Of a DNA stretch of 64,000 nucleotides, positions 20,105-30,345 are shown piece after piece (the stretch's first letter is position 1; each line of letters starts with the position of its first letter). Source of the stretch: Chlorobiaceae bacterium (GTDB taxonomy: Bacteria > Bacteroidota > Chlorobiia > Chlorobiales > Chlorobiaceae); contig JAAXWX010000003.1 in NCBI GenBank assembly GCA_013334755.1, positions 1 to 64,000 of the forward strand, written 5' to 3'. The notes beneath the pieces were generated by a model. That model saw only the letters and a list, made by a program, of their open reading frames with translations, had not been told where the DNA came from and searched no databases. The position numbers were made by a program, and so were the translations under genes.

Positions 20105-23100
20105 TTAAATCTCTATTCCTTCAAGGCGGTCTTCAAGATCGGAATAAATCTCCTGCAGCTTTTCAATCATGTCGGGGTCTGCACTCCACATCCCGCGTCC
20201 GCTTGCTTCGAGCATGCGGCCAACAATATTCTTGAATGCTTTTGGATTGACTTTCATAAGGCGTTCACGCATGTTCGGGTCCATGGCGTAGGTTTCGGCC
20301 GCTTCCTTGTATACCCAGTCGTCAACACCTTTGGTGACGGCATCCCATCCAAGCATATAGGTGAAACGGTTACTGATTTCAGCAGCTCCGCTGTGACCCT
20401 GATCAAGCATGGTTTCAAACCACTTCGGGTTCAGCAGTTTGCTGCGGAACTCAACCTTCAGGGCTTTGTCGGCGTCATCGATTTTCACATCGGCTGTGAA
20501 GGTCTCAACGTAGTTCAGTTTTACCTGGTCACCTTTCGGATTCCGGCGGCGGGCTGAAAGCTGAAGCGCTCCCGATGAGGAGAAGTAGCGGTCAATATCG
20601 GTAATGCCGAATTCAGCCGAGTCGACCTGCTGTACGACACGGTCAACAGTGCTGAGCAGACCTTTCAGGATATCAGTCTGCTGGTCGCCGTAACGGTTGC
20701 CGCCATAGGCAAACCCGGTACGTTTGATAAACATGTTGTCGAGATCTTCTTCCGATTCCCATGCTGAGTCTTCCACCAGTTCTTCAACCTGTGAGCCATA
20801 GGCTCCGGGGGCCTGGGTAAAGAGGCGCGAGGTGGCGCTCTCGAAATCCTTGCCCTCTTTCAATGCTGCGTCCACATGTTTTTTGATGTGGTTCATCTCA
20901 TGCGGCTCAATGGCTTTTGCTGCTTCCTTGACCAGTTTGTCGAGATGATCGACCAGAACACCGAAGGTATCACGGAAGATCGAGCTGATCTGGATCAGCA
21001 CATCAATTCTGGGACGGCCGAGCTTTTCGAGCGGCACAAGGCGATAATGGCTGATTTTACCCTGCCCATCATAGGCCGGTTCGGCGCCGATAAGGTGAAT
21101 GATGACGGCAACCGCTTCACCCTTGCTCTTGATGGTATCAAGTCCCCAGAGTACCTGTGCGATGGTTTCAGGATATTCACCGTTATTTTCTTCGACATGG
21201 CGGTTCAGGATGGTGTTGGCAATCTGCTTGCCTCGTTTGAAGGCCAGTTCGGAAGGAATGCGCCATGGGTCAATGGCGTGGATGTTGCGGCCTGTTGGCA
21301 GAATGCCGGCACCGTCACGCACCAGATCACCGCCGGAGCCTGATGAAATGTACTCACCGCACAGGGCACGCAGAAAGCCCTTCATCTCATTTCGGTTGTC
21401 TTCGAGTGCAATTTTGAGGGCAACTCCATCCTGCAGGGCAGCGTTGATGGCTTCTGCCATTGCCTGTGTCGCTTTTTTGCCGCCGGTCATTGTGCTGAAC
21501 ACTGTAGCCGGATTGGTCTGGCCGAAAATAGTTTTCTCGATAAACTCCCGTGTATGCTCGTCTACCGTTTCGCGCACTTTGAGAGCTGATGGTTCACCTT
21601 TACGGGCACGGGTTGCAAGCGAGGCATAATCACCATACGTATCGTCCTCGCCGATGGCCTGCATGATGATTGATGGCAGTGATTTTTCATTACCTCGTAC
21701 CTTCAGGTACTCCGTAATGGTGGTTACCTGGGTTTCAAGTTTCGGGGTTTCGCCGAAGACGTGCAGCGAGTTGGAAATAAGTCGACCCTCGAGTTCCATC
21801 ATATAGGTGTAGAGGCGGCTGATGTAGTCCTGGAAGGTTTCTCCTTCAACACGAGGGCAGTCATCAGTGAGATTGAGCTGCTGTGCCTTGGTGATGATCA
21901 CCTCTTCGGTCTCGACATCCACGATCTTTTCAAGTCCGCGTTCGCGGTAATCGTTCAGCATCTCCTTGAATGCAGGCAGCTCCTTGTAGAGGCCAGCCCT
22001 GGCAAGCGGCGGGATGTTGTGTGAAATCATGGTGGCGTAGCCGCGGCGTTTGGCGATATTGGCCTCGCTCGGGTTGTTGATTGGATAAATATAGAAGTGC
22101 GGTACCTCGCCGAGCAGTGCGTCCGACCAGCAGTCGCCGGTTACACCGAGCTGCAGGCCCGGCATCCATTCTGCTGTGCCGTGCATGCCGATGTGCACCA
22201 GGGCGTTTGCCTGGAAGATGCGGCTGATCCAGCGGTAGAAGGCTATATACTGATGGTGCGGCGTGTTCTCTTTGTCGAAAAGCAGGCGCATCGGATCGCC
22301 CTGTATGCCAAGGCGCGGCTGAATGCCGATAAAGATATTTCCGAGAGTAAGACCGCCGATAAACAGTCTGTCCGGCTTGATCGGGGCAATGTCACCCGGG
22401 AATCCGCTCCAGCGTCCTTCAATGCGCTCTCTCTCCCTCGTGCTGGTGATGCTGTTATAGAGTTCGCGGTCAATGGCAAAACAGTTCTGTTCGTGTGCCT
22501 GGATTTCGTAATCAGTGGCTTTATCGAGCATGGCAAGCAGCGCTTCCGGCGATTCCGGCAGCTCACCGACATTATACCCTTCGGCTCGCAGTGTCAGTAT
22601 GATATTATAGATGCTTTTCGGTACGTCGAGCAGGGCGGCACTGGCCTTTTTACCCATTCCGGGAGGATAGTCGTACGCTACGATGGCAACTTTTTTATCC
22701 CTGTTGGATACTTGGCGCAGCTCGGAAAACTTTTTGGCTAAACCGGCAAGCCTATCAAGACGATCCGGGACAGTCTGGAGGCGTCCATCCTTGATGGCTC
22801 CAAGCACAACCGGACATACTGCGCCATCCATTTCTGGCAGTGAATAGGTCATGGCCGACTGCAGCGGTATGACTCCCTGTGATTTCCATGAGGCGAAATC
22901 CTGGATAAAGAGCGGCTGAGAGACGACATAGGGGGCATTGATTTTTCCCAGAATCTCGTCGCGTGCGGCTGATGATGCACCCGGTGTGGTTGCGCCGGCC
23001 GGGCCGCCCACAAAGCCGAAGCCCATCATGTTGATGAGCATGTCGATGTTGTTGTGCGTAAACCACTCTCTTGCGGCAACGTGTCCTTCAACACCCATGA

Positions 23101-23908
23101 CAAAAACCGGCAGGGGATTGAGCCCCCTGGCTTCGATGGCCCGGATGGTATTGTCAATATATTCTTTCTCCTGCAGCAGGTGCTTGCGGAAGAAGAGCAG
23201 GCCGATGTTGCGTCTTTTGGCCGAAGCTTTGTCGCGCTTGTGTAGCCATTTTTCGTAATGGTGCAGATCTTTCTGGTATTCCGGTGCATCCGGGTGATAG
23301 AAGCCCATCGTTGGAATCTCCTGCACCTTTTCAACCTTGACATCGACTTCGAAGTATTCGGCAATAATATAGTTGAACATTGATGCCAGATTATCCGTGG
23401 TCGGATTCATCCAGTAGGTGTAGACCTGCATCCAGTTCTTGAAATCCTTTGCTTTTTTCGGGATCAGCGGCAGCATGGTGCGCATGATTTTCAGCAGCTT
23501 CATGTAGCCGTACAGTGCATCCTCGTCGCGTCCCTTTACCAGCATTTTTGCAACTTTCTTGACGATATCGGGCATGCCGCTCCCGTCTCCCGATACGACA
23601 TAATTGCCAATTTTCGTCAGCTGCATGACTTCCGGCATAGACTCATAGGCAAAAACGGTTTTCACCTTTGACTGCTCAATCTGTTCCTGCAGCCAGTCAG
23701 CCTGGCCCTTGAACTGGATCAGGGTGGTGAAAATGCAGTCGGCATTGCGGATGGCCTCGGCCGCTTGAGGGTTCTGATGCTCAAGGTCCTGATCGGTCCA
23801 TTGGGTCAATTCGGCATGAGCGGCAATTTTTGCAGTCACTTCGCGCCATACCCGCTGGTTGCATTGCTCCATCCCGACAATAGCGGCAATTCTGATTTTA
23901 TCGTGCAT
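20105..23908 (-). CDS. bchS: Magnesium chelatase H-type subunit paralogue (BchS type; BchT possible)
   Basis: Green sulfur bacteria carry three H-subunit paralogues (BchH, BchS, BchT); this 1267-residue protein is one of the extra two. Seen: ALVHIGMHGTAEWMPGLQLG, the chelatase histidine block, plus DGAGILPTGRNIHAIDPWRI and the C-terminal LLNPKWFETMLDQGHSGA shared with bchH here. The N-terminus (MHDKIRIAAIVGMEQCNQ) differs clearly from bchH. Assignment as bchS rests on adjacency to bchH-bchM-bchE, which I recall as the arrangement in Chlorobaculum tepidum, so BchT is not excluded. The extra paralogues are thought to favour bacteriochlorophyll c-type pigment supply or regulation; that part is not visible in sequence. 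Confidence 0.75.
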   Translation of the reverse strand: MHDKIRIAAIVGMEQCNQRVWREVTAKIAAHAELTQWTDQDLEHQNPQAAEAIRNADCIFTTLIQFKGQADWLQEQIEQSKVKTVFAYESMPEVMQLTKIGNYVVSGDGSGMPDIVKKVAKMLVKGRDEDALYGYMKLLKIMRTMLPLIPKKAKDFKNWMQVYTYWMNPTTDNLASMFNYIIAEYFEVDVKVEKVQEIPTMGFYHPDAPEYQKDLHHYEKWLHKRDKASAKRRNIGLLFFRKHLLQEKEYIDNTIRAIEARGLNPLPVFVMGVEGHVAAREWFTHNNIDMLINMMGFGFVGGPAGATTPGASSAARDEILGKINAPYVVSQPLFIQDFASWKSQGVIPLQSAMTYSLPEMDGAVCPVVLGAIKDGRLQTVPDRLDRLAGLAKKFSELRQVSNRDKKVAIVAYDYPPGMGKKASAALLDVPKSIYNIILTLRAEGYNVGELPESPEALLAMLDKATDYEIQAHEQNCFAIDRELYNSITSTRERERIEGRWSGFPGDIAPIKPDRLFIGGLTLGNIFIGIQPRLGIQGDPMRLLFDKENTPHHQYIAFYRWISRIFQANALVHIGMHGTAEWMPGLQLGVTGDCWSDALLGEVPHFYIYPINNPSEANIAKRRGYATMISHNIPPLARAGLYKELPAFKEMLNDYRERGLEKIVDVETEEVIITKAQQLNLTDDCPRVEGETFQDYISRLYTYMMELEGRLISNSLHVFGETPKLETQVTTITEYLKVRGNEKSLPSIIMQAIGEDDTYGDYASLATRARKGEPSALKVRETVDEHTREFIEKTIFGQTNPATVFSTMTGGKKATQAMAEAINAALQDGVALKIALEDNRNEMKGFLRALCGEYISSGSGGDLVRDGAGILPTGRNIHAIDPWRIPSELAFKRGKQIANTILNRHVEENNGEYPETIAQVLWGLDTIKSKGEAVAVIIHLIGAEPAYDGQGKISHYRLVPLEKLGRPRIDVLIQISSIFRDTFGVLVDHLDKLVKEAAKAIEPHEMNHIKKHVDAALKEGKDFESATSRLFTQAPGAYGSQVEELVEDSAWESEEDLDNMFIKRTGFAYGGNRYGDQQTDILKGLLSTVDRVVQQVDSAEFGITDIDRYFSSSGALQLSARRRNPKGDQVKLNYVETFTADVKIDDADKALKVEFRSKLLNPKWFETMLDQGHSGAAEISNRFTYMLGWDAVTKGVDDWVYKEAAETYAMDPNMRERLMKVNPKAFKNIVGRMLEASGRGMWSADPDMIEKLQEIYSDLEDRLEGIEI

Positions 23909-23990
23909 AGAATTACAAAAGATGTGCGTTTGTTGTGGTTTTAACAGGATTGCAAAATGTAATAAAATCCCTTGATGTAAACTAACGATT

Positions 23991-24028
23991 AAAAAAAGAG
24001 CCAGCCCCTCTTTGCAAAGGGGCTGGCT
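23991..24028 (-). terminator. Intrinsic terminator after the TonB-dependent receptor gene
   Basis: The stem AGCCAGCCCCT / AGGGGCTGGCT with an eight-base loop is followed on the minus strand by CTCTTTTTTT. It lies just past the receptor stop codon and before the bchS-type start, so the receptor and bchS-type genes are probably separate transcripts. Confidence 0.88.
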
Positions 24029-24062
24029 GGTGTCAACACAACTGATTGTTGAATGGTTTTTC

Positions 24063-26573
24063 TCAGAAGGTCAAATCCAGTCCTGCAACATAGCTGCGTC
24101 CAGGAGCACGGAACCATTCAGCCTCTTCATACTGCACGTTGCCGATGTTCTTGCACATGATTGTTCCGCCGATGTTGTCAGTGAACTGGTACTTAGCACC
24201 GGTATTGAACACGATGAAGTCTCCGGGGTAGTTTTCCCCTTGAGGATTCGGGTATGAGCTCACGGCTTTGTACTTGCCGACAAAACGGCCGGTCAGGTTC
24301 ACAGCGAGTTTTGCCGTTGGCTTCCATGTAGCACCTGCAGAACCGGTATGCTCGGGGCGATAGGCAAGCCAATCAGGGTCGGGATTGCTATTACCTGCAA
24401 GGGTCGCCGGATCACTGCTCTTGTTCTTGGCGTTCATGTAGGCATAACCGAGACTGAAGTTCCAGGCATTGCTTGGTCTGACGTTAAGGCTGGTTTCGAT
24501 ACCCCAGATCCTTGCTTTGGCAATGTTTTCATAATGGAAGACAATCGGATATCCAGTAGGATTAATATTCCTTGACTCGATCAAATTGTCGTAATCATTC
24601 AGGTAAGCGGATACATCAAGGGATACCTTGTCGCCGAACTGCTTGTATGCACCGATTTCGTAGCCGGTCATGGTCTCCTTGTCGAGAGCCGGATTCGGAT
24701 TGCCCATAAAAATACCTGCATCGCGCACAAAGCGTTCCGCAAGCGTTGGTGCCCGGAAGCTCTTGCCCCACGAGGCACGGAAAGACATGTCATCCATTGC
24801 CTTGTAGTTAAGTGCAACACGAGGACTCAAGGCATCAACTGACTGGTTCTCGATAGTGGCGCCTGTTACATACGTAAAGGGAGGAATCATATCCCTGTAA
24901 TCCTGGAACGAAGTATTTTCAGCATCAATTCCACTCCAGTCATAGCGAATCGAAAGAAGTGCTGTGAGTTTGTCGCTGATTTTCCACTCGTCCTGCAAAA
25001 ACGCAGCGGCATTTTTCTCCTGGATATCACCGAATGCTCCTGCAACAGGGAGTGGAGCTATATACTGGGTCGACTGCACATCAACAATGTTTCCGTCTAC
25101 ACCGAAAAGGAGGCGGTGATTGTCCATGGCGCGCCAGTCAAGCTTGATGCCTGCACCGTAGCGGTTTGAACGGTTTTCATTGAATTCACCGGGATCCCTG
25201 TCATAAGGATTGATCGCATAGCTGAACGGAGGAAATGGAACAGGGAAGGTAAATCCGAAGACTTGCCGGACAGCTGTAGGATTGTAATTGATGCGGTATT
25301 GGTTATAGGTGTAATACAGCCGAGTGTCAAGGGTCAGTTTGTCACTCAACATGTTGACATAGTTCAGACCAAGCAGAACGTCTTTGCGTTTGACGATGTC
25401 ATCAGCATAAGCAGGAGCGGCAAGGTCATAGGCCCTTGCAGGGAAGGGGATATAGTTAATTGACGGTGGAGAGGTGAAGAACGATACATTGATGTTATAA
25501 GGCCAGGTGCTTACATAACCAGCATTGGTCTCGCTGTACGATGAGGAAAGCTGCAGGTACTGTTTTGCATCGATATCGTAGCGGGCCTTGAACTTTACAT
25601 CGTTCATGAGTGTCTGGGAGTTTTGCCGGTAGCCGTCATCCTCGCCATGAGAATAAAGCAGGCTGTAGGTGAGTTTGTCGCACTTGTCACCTATACCTAC
25701 GTAGGTATTCCAAAGCCATGGAGTATAGCCGTTGCGGTAAACGCTCTGATCACTCGAGGGAGGTGCATCATAAAAGCCACCGCTAACGCCAGCCTTTATT
25801 TCGCACTTGTCGGGGAGATGGCCGAAAACGTTAACAACGCCACCCATTGCTCCTGAGCCATAAAGGGTCGTTGATGCACCTTTAACGACCTCAATTTTAT
25901 CGGCTGAGTTCATATTGATATTGGTCCAGACAATACCACCTGTTTCGGGGGTGCTGAGCGGGACGCCGTCATAAAATGCGGCAACACGGGTACCGATGCC
26001 TCCACCCTGAAAGGTGTTTGAGCCGCGGATCTGCACTGTTGAAGCGCTATAGCCGCTAGAACGGTTTATGTTGACGCCGGGTACGGTTTCAAGGGTTTTG
26101 TCAAGCGATGGATTCGGTTCTTCCTTGATTTTTTCTTTTGAAACGATGTTTGTGGTTGTTGGAACATCAAGGCGGTCCTGCTTGTAAAGCGCTGCACCGA
26201 CCACGACCTCTGAAGCCATGATGGTGGTTTGGCCAAGCTGCAGGTTGACCACGCTGGTCTGGTCTGAGCTGACCGATACAGTCTGGCTTGCCGGGGCGTA
26301 GCCAACAATGGAGATGGAGACTTTCTGCTGTTTTGCGGGGACGTTCTGCAGCGTGAAGTTCCCGTTCATATCGGTCGCTGTGCCGATAGTCGTGCCCGCA
26401 ATGGTGACTGAAGCGCCATATACGCCTTCGCCGTCAGCTTTGTCGGTGACTTTGCCTTTGACTGTACCGGTATCTGCTCCGTAGGAGGGGAGAGGCACCA
26501 GTGATGTCATGAGGCAAAACGCCGAAAGAACAAAACGCACAAAGCGAGATGCTTGTGAATGTTTTGTTTTCAT
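24063..26573 (-). CDS. TonB-dependent outer membrane receptor with N-terminal carboxypeptidase-regulatory-like domain
   Basis: This 836-residue outer-membrane transporter would import a scarce nutrient using TonB energy. Seen in order: signal peptide (FVLSAFCLMTSLVPLPSYGA), a beta-sandwich regulatory-like domain at about 36-110 (GKVTDKADGEGVYGASVTIA), a plug domain at about 130-250 (VSKEKIKEEPNPSLDKTLET, VQIRGSN), and a beta-barrel ending in aromatic residue F (YVAGLDLTF), the usual outer-membrane sorting end. It lies upstream of the bchS-type gene. The substrate is unknown; corrinoid is attractive because BchE needs B12, but I found no cobalamin riboswitch in the 290-base leader. Iron or another metal chelate is equally possible. 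Confidence 0.88.
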   Translation of the reverse strand: MKTKHSQASRFVRFVLSAFCLMTSLVPLPSYGADTGTVKGKVTDKADGEGVYGASVTIAGTTIGTATDMNGNFTLQNVPAKQQKVSISIVGYAPASQTVSVSSDQTSVVNLQLGQTTIMASEVVVGAALYKQDRLDVPTTTNIVSKEKIKEEPNPSLDKTLETVPGVNINRSSGYSASTVQIRGSNTFQGGGIGTRVAAFYDGVPLSTPETGGIVWTNINMNSADKIEVVKGASTTLYGSGAMGGVVNVFGHLPDKCEIKAGVSGGFYDAPPSSDQSVYRNGYTPWLWNTYVGIGDKCDKLTYSLLYSHGEDDGYRQNSQTLMNDVKFKARYDIDAKQYLQLSSSYSETNAGYVSTWPYNINVSFFTSPPSINYIPFPARAYDLAAPAYADDIVKRKDVLLGLNYVNMLSDKLTLDTRLYYTYNQYRINYNPTAVRQVFGFTFPVPFPPFSYAINPYDRDPGEFNENRSNRYGAGIKLDWRAMDNHRLLFGVDGNIVDVQSTQYIAPLPVAGAFGDIQEKNAAAFLQDEWKISDKLTALLSIRYDWSGIDAENTSFQDYRDMIPPFTYVTGATIENQSVDALSPRVALNYKAMDDMSFRASWGKSFRAPTLAERFVRDAGIFMGNPNPALDKETMTGYEIGAYKQFGDKVSLDVSAYLNDYDNLIESRNINPTGYPIVFHYENIAKARIWGIETSLNVRPSNAWNFSLGYAYMNAKNKSSDPATLAGNSNPDPDWLAYRPEHTGSAGATWKPTAKLAVNLTGRFVGKYKAVSSYPNPQGENYPGDFIVFNTGAKYQFTDNIGGTIMCKNIGNVQYEEAEWFRAPGRSYVAGLDLTF

Positions 26574-26816
26574 GATGGTATGTGGTTTAGTTGCAATGAT
26601 ACGAACAAAAAAACAGGGTTAATACCTTTTGTGATCGTGTTTGCCTTTCATAAAACATCAAAACCTTTCATCAGCATTCAAAACAGCTATATGCTCCGTC
26701 TCAAGCGATATGTATTCTCTATATTCGTTAATCTAAAAAAAAAAAAAAGAAAGATTCAACTTTTGAAGTAAAACCCGGGTCATCGAGATAATTATGGATG
26801 AATCGGTGCTAAATAA

Positions 26817-26838
26817 CTCCCCGATAACTACCGGGGAG
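26817..26838 (-). terminator. Probable terminator after the SPT-like gene
   Basis: The stem CTCCCCG / CGGGGAG has an eight-base loop and is followed on the minus strand by TTATTTAG. The T run is imperfect, so efficiency is uncertain. A 14-base poly-A run lies nearby at about 26736-26749. Confidence 0.6.
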
Positions 26839-26863
26839 CGCAGGTGATGGTTGATTTATTGTT

Positions 26864-28066
26864 TCAGATGATGCCGAGTTCTTTGCCGATCGTGCAGAAT
26901 TCAGTGATCACTTTGTCAAGATGGACTTGCTGGTGGGTTGCCATAAAGCTGGTGCGAAGCGCTTCATGGCCAGGCATGACGCCGGGCCGGATGAAGGCGT
27001 TCACATACACACCGGCATCAAAAAGTTTTTTCCAGAAGAGAAGAGTTTTCTCCTGATCGCTGATCAGCACCGTGACAATAGCTGTACGGGATGGCATCAG
27101 GGTGAATCCGGCATTGAGCAGTGCCTGGCGAACGTAATCGGTATTGGAGATGAGCCGATTCATGAGTTCCGGTTCGGTGCGGATGATTTCGAGAGTGGCG
27201 AGAACGGCTGCCACGCTTGCCGGTGTGGGTGAAGCGCTGAAAATGAGTGAAGAGGCGTTATGTTTGATATAGTTTATGACGCTGCGGTCGCCTGCAACGT
27301 ACCCACCGAGTGAACCGAAGGTTTTTGAGAATGTCCCCATGATGAGGTCAACCTCACTGACAAGACCGAATTCCGATGGTGTTCCTCTGCCTTTTTTGCC
27401 GATCACACCAACGGCATGAGCGTCGTCAATGAGAATACGTGCGTTATATTTTTTGGCCAGTTTCACAAGGTTAGGAAGGTCGACAATTTCACCCGAGACC
27501 GAGAAGACTCCATCTGAAACGATCAGGCGGCCTGCTGATGCCGGGATGGTCTGAAGCACGCGCTCCAGGTCTTCCATATTGTTATGGTTGTAGCGAACCA
27601 GATTTGCTCCGGCCCCCTGTGCCATAATGGATGCGGCAACAAGACTTGCGTGGTTGTCGCGGTCAGAGACGATATATTCGCCGCGCTGGACCAGCGTGGG
27701 AATAATACCCTGTCCGGTCTGATAGCCGGTGCTGAAAAGCAGGCAGCGCTCTTTTTCAAAAAAGTCAGCAAGCTTCTCTTCCAGTTCGACGTGCAGGTTT
27801 ACTGTGCCGGTCATATACCGCGATCCGCTGCAGCTTGTGCCATATTTGTTTATAGCATTGATTGATGCAGCTTTTACTCTCGGATCGGCAGTAAGGCCAA
27901 GATAGTTGTTTGAACCGGCCATAACCAGCTTTCGTCCGCCAAAAGAGACGACCGGACCTTCATTTTCGTCTATTGGATGAAAAAAGGGATATATGCCCTG
28001 AGACTTCACCTCGTCGGCTATCGTATACTCAACGCACTTTTTAAATAAATCTTTCGTTTTCTCCAC
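26864..28066 (-). CDS. Alpha-oxoamine synthase, serine-palmitoyltransferase-like
   Basis: This is a PLP enzyme that condenses an amino acid with an acyl-CoA. The family contains serine palmitoyltransferase (SPT), 8-amino-7-oxononanoate synthase and 2-amino-3-ketobutyrate ligase. Seen: [40 protein letters not shown] (PLP-contacting aspartate and histidine) and [13 protein letters not shown] with the Schiff-base lysine. Several stretches (NNMEDL, the [20 protein letters not shown] region, [11 protein letters not shown]) read much more like bacterial SPT than like BioF, and the 400-residue length fits. It would make 3-ketosphinganine in the cytoplasm. No biotin genes adjoin it; a divergent dehydrogenase lies 233 bases away. 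Confidence 0.75.
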   Translation of the reverse strand: MEKTKDLFKKCVEYTIADEVKSQGIYPFFHPIDENEGPVVSFGGRKLVMAGSNNYLGLTADPRVKAASINAINKYGTSCSGSRYMTGTVNLHVELEEKLADFFEKERCLLFSTGYQTGQGIIPTLVQRGEYIVSDRDNHASLVAASIMAQGAGANLVRYNHNNMEDLERVLQTIPASAGRLIVSDGVFSVSGEIVDLPNLVKLAKKYNARILIDDAHAVGVIGKKGRGTPSEFGLVSEVDLIMGTFSKTFGSLGGYVAGDRSVINYIKHNASSLIFSASPTPASVAAVLATLEIIRTEPELMNRLISNTDYVRQALLNAGFTLMPSRTAIVTVLISDQEKTLLFWKKLFDAGVYVNAFIRPGVMPGHEALRTSFMATHQQVHLDKVITEFCTIGKELGII

Positions 28067-28299
28067 AGGAATGCAATTTTACTTCAGCTGTAACAAAAAG
28101 CTGGAATTTCTTGTTTTTATGGTCGTCTCGTTTCGTTTTTACAGATGACCAGTTTCAAGTAAGCGGATTTTGCTTAGAATCCGAAATGTATCAAAAATTT
28201 TATTTTTTTTGTTAACACAGGTGCCGGTTTTTTTTGTTGGATGAAAAGCCTGTAAGGGAGATGCCGCTTGAGTTGCTGAATTAATGGAGTCAAAGGGTT

Positions 28300-29292
28300 A
28301 TGAGTGAAACAATATTAGTAACGGGTTCGAGTGGTTTTATTGGTGCGCGATTACTGAAACATCTTGCAGATGAGGGTGAGAAGGTAAGAGTTTTTCTTCG
28401 TCCGGAGAGTAAAGGTGACTCTTTTCCGGAAGGTGTTGAGGTCGTGCGGGGCAGTTTTTGTGATTTGGAGGCTCTTGGCCGTGCGGTGCATGGTGTCGAC
28501 AGGATTGTGCATCTTGCAGGGGTCACAAAAGCACTTGACGAGGCAGGCTATGATGCGGGTAATGTGATGCCGGTGCAGAATCTGCTTTTGGCCGTCAATT
28601 CATATAATCCGGGACTCAAACGCTTTTTGCTTGTTTCGTCATTGACGGTTGCCGGCCCTGCATCGGAAGGGATATGCGGGGTCAGGGAGTCCGACATACC
28701 CATGCCGGTGAGCGCCTATGGCCGCAGCAAGTTACGGGCGGAAACCCTCTGTATGGAGAGTTCGTCCCGAATTCCGGTTACCATAGTGCGTCCTCCTGCG
28801 GTTTATGGCCCGGGTGACCGGGATGTCCTGCAAGTTTTTCAGATGCTTGACAAAGGGTTGCTGGTATCTCCGGGCAGTGCCGCCCGTCAGCGTTTCAGCA
28901 TGATTTATGTTGATGATCTTGTCAGAGGTATGATGATGGCGGCCCGCTCGGAGTTGTCTGCAGGACGTACCTATTATATTACTTCCCCACGGTCATGGTC
29001 ATGGGATGATCTGGTTGCTGCCGTGCAACCGGTGCTTGGTTCCAAGCATGTGCACACGTTGTCACTGCCGAAACCCCTCGTATTTTTTGCTGGTATGGTT
29101 GTCGGGATGGCTGCGTCGTTACGGGGAATCCCTTTACTGATCAATCGTGATAAGGCCAATGAGCTTGTGCAGGATTTTTGGGTCTGCTCCTCAGAGCAGG
29201 CAGAGATTGATCTTGGTTTTACGGCAGCAACATCTCTTGGCGAAGGGGTTGAAAAAACAATTGCATGGTACCGTCGAAATGGATGGCTGTGA
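28300..29292 (+). CDS. NAD(P)-dependent epimerase/dehydratase family protein (extended SDR)
   Basis: This is a Rossmann-fold oxidoreductase of 330 residues. Seen: the nucleotide-binding loop TGSSGFIGARLLKHL near the start, the family LAGVTKA segment, catalytic Y-x-x-x-K in AYGRSKLRAE, and VRPPAVYGPGDRDV. It is complete and should bind NAD(H). The substrate is unknown: sugar-nucleotide, steroid-like or ketone reduction are all found in the family. Because it is divergent from an SPT-like gene, a role comparable to the ketosphinganine reductase CerR described in other bacteria is a reasonable guess, not a conclusion. It converges on holA, 12 bases away. Confidence 0.82.
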   Translation: MSETILVTGSSGFIGARLLKHLADEGEKVRVFLRPESKGDSFPEGVEVVRGSFCDLEALGRAVHGVDRIVHLAGVTKALDEAGYDAGNVMPVQNLLLAVNSYNPGLKRFLLVSSLTVAGPASEGICGVRESDIPMPVSAYGRSKLRAETLCMESSSRIPVTIVRPPAVYGPGDRDVLQVFQMLDKGLLVSPGSAARQRFSMIYVDDLVRGMMMAARSELSAGRTYYITSPRSWSWDDLVAAVQPVLGSKHVHTLSLPKPLVFFAGMVVGMAASLRGIPLLINRDKANELVQDFWVCSSEQAEIDLGFTAATSLGEGVEKTIAWYRRNGWL

Positions 29293-29304
29293 ATCCCTGA
29301 TCGT

Positions 29305-30345
29305 TTATCCCAGCAACTTCTGCATGAGTCTCAGGAGCAGATATTTTTCGTCAGGGTAGGGAAGAATCCCTTTGAGAGCGGCATCAGTCTCTCTCAGGGC
29401 AGAGATAGCATATTCTGCATCCTGTATAGAAAATGATCTGGTATAGGAAAGGTAGTTTTTGACGAAGTACTCCTGTTTGCCGTACATGCCAAGTGTTTTT
29501 GCGATTTCTGCCGGGGGAAGCTGCCGTACTTCGGGCAGAGAGAGTTTCCAGAGGCGGATATAAAAGGTGGTCAGAAAGCGGACGATGCTGCCGAGTCCTT
29601 CTTTCTGTCCCTCCTGTTCCATGATCATGAGCGATATACCGCTGCAGAGTCTCAGATTACGTTCTGCAAAGGCTTTTTCGAGTTCAAAGACATTGTAGGT
29701 GCGTGATATGCCTACGGAGTCATAGACATCAGGCGCCGTGATGCGTTTATCCTGGCTTCGGGCAGAGGCGTACATGATGATCTTTTCAATTTCCTGGCAT
29801 ATCTCACGCGCCGATGGCTGGATATAGGCAGTGAAGGCTTTGAGAGCATCCGGCTCAAATGTCCAGCCGAAAGCTTTTGCTCTGTTGGATGCGAAAAGAT
29901 CGGGCGCCTTTATGGCAGGGAAATCGTGACGGTATTTTTTTAATCCGCTGAAGGGGGATTTTTCAATCTCTTTTTTATCGATCTGATCGGCATCAAGCAC
30001 GAGAACGGTAAATTCTGCCGGACTTGACAGGTAACGGCTGAATTTTTCTTCATGCTCTTTCTGTTGCTCCCTGGTCGGAGGCTTTTTGATTTTTTCAAAC
30101 TGCCTTACAATGACAAGCTGTTTTTGGGTAAACATGGGATATTCTGAGGCCTTTGATACCAGTTCACCAAGCGTGTGATCGGGAGCGTAAAGAATCCGGG
30201 TGTTGCAGGCGGCATCACTTTCCGATGGAAAAACCGCCGTTTTGATCATGTCGGTGAACTCTTCCTTGAGGTAACTTTCCGGTCCGTAAAAGAGATAAAC
30301 CGGTGAAATTGTTCCGGCAATAATATTTTTTTTCAGTGCATCCAT
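29305..30345 (-). CDS. holA: DNA polymerase III subunit delta
   Basis: The delta subunit opens the sliding clamp as part of the clamp loader. The 346 residues match Hol[21 protein letters not shown] at the N-terminus, a degenerate AAA+ nucleotide fold without a true P-loop, the central [13 protein letters not shown] segment, and a helical C-terminal collar with [15 protein letters not shown]. It lies downstream of ssb on the same strand with about 130 bases between, so a shared replication function is plausible, though a hairpin in the gap may separate transcripts. Confidence 0.88.
   Translation of the reverse strand: MDALKKNIIAGTISPVYLFYGPESYLKEEFTDMIKTAVFPSESDAACNTRILYAPDHTLGELVSKASEYPMFTQKQLVIVRQFEKIKKPPTREQQKEHEEKFSRYLSSPAEFTVLVLDADQIDKKEIEKSPFSGLKKYRHDFPAIKAPDLFASNRAKAFGWTFEPDALKAFTAYIQPSAREICQEIEKIIMYASARSQDKRITAPDVYDSVGISRTYNVFELEKAFAERNLRLCSGISLMIMEQEGQKEGLGSIVRFLTTFYIRLWKLSLPEVRQLPPAEIAKTLGMYGKQEYFVKNYLSYTRSFSIQDAEYAISALRETDAALKGILPYPDEKYLLLRLMQKLLG

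Noticed and set aside
22097-22741. 214-codon plus-strand ORF inside the bchS-type gene
   Set aside because: It is antisense to an intact long gene and its composition gives no domain.
26574-26863. Possible cobalamin riboswitch before the TonB-dependent receptor
   Set aside because: I looked for the conserved B12 box on the minus strand and did not find it.
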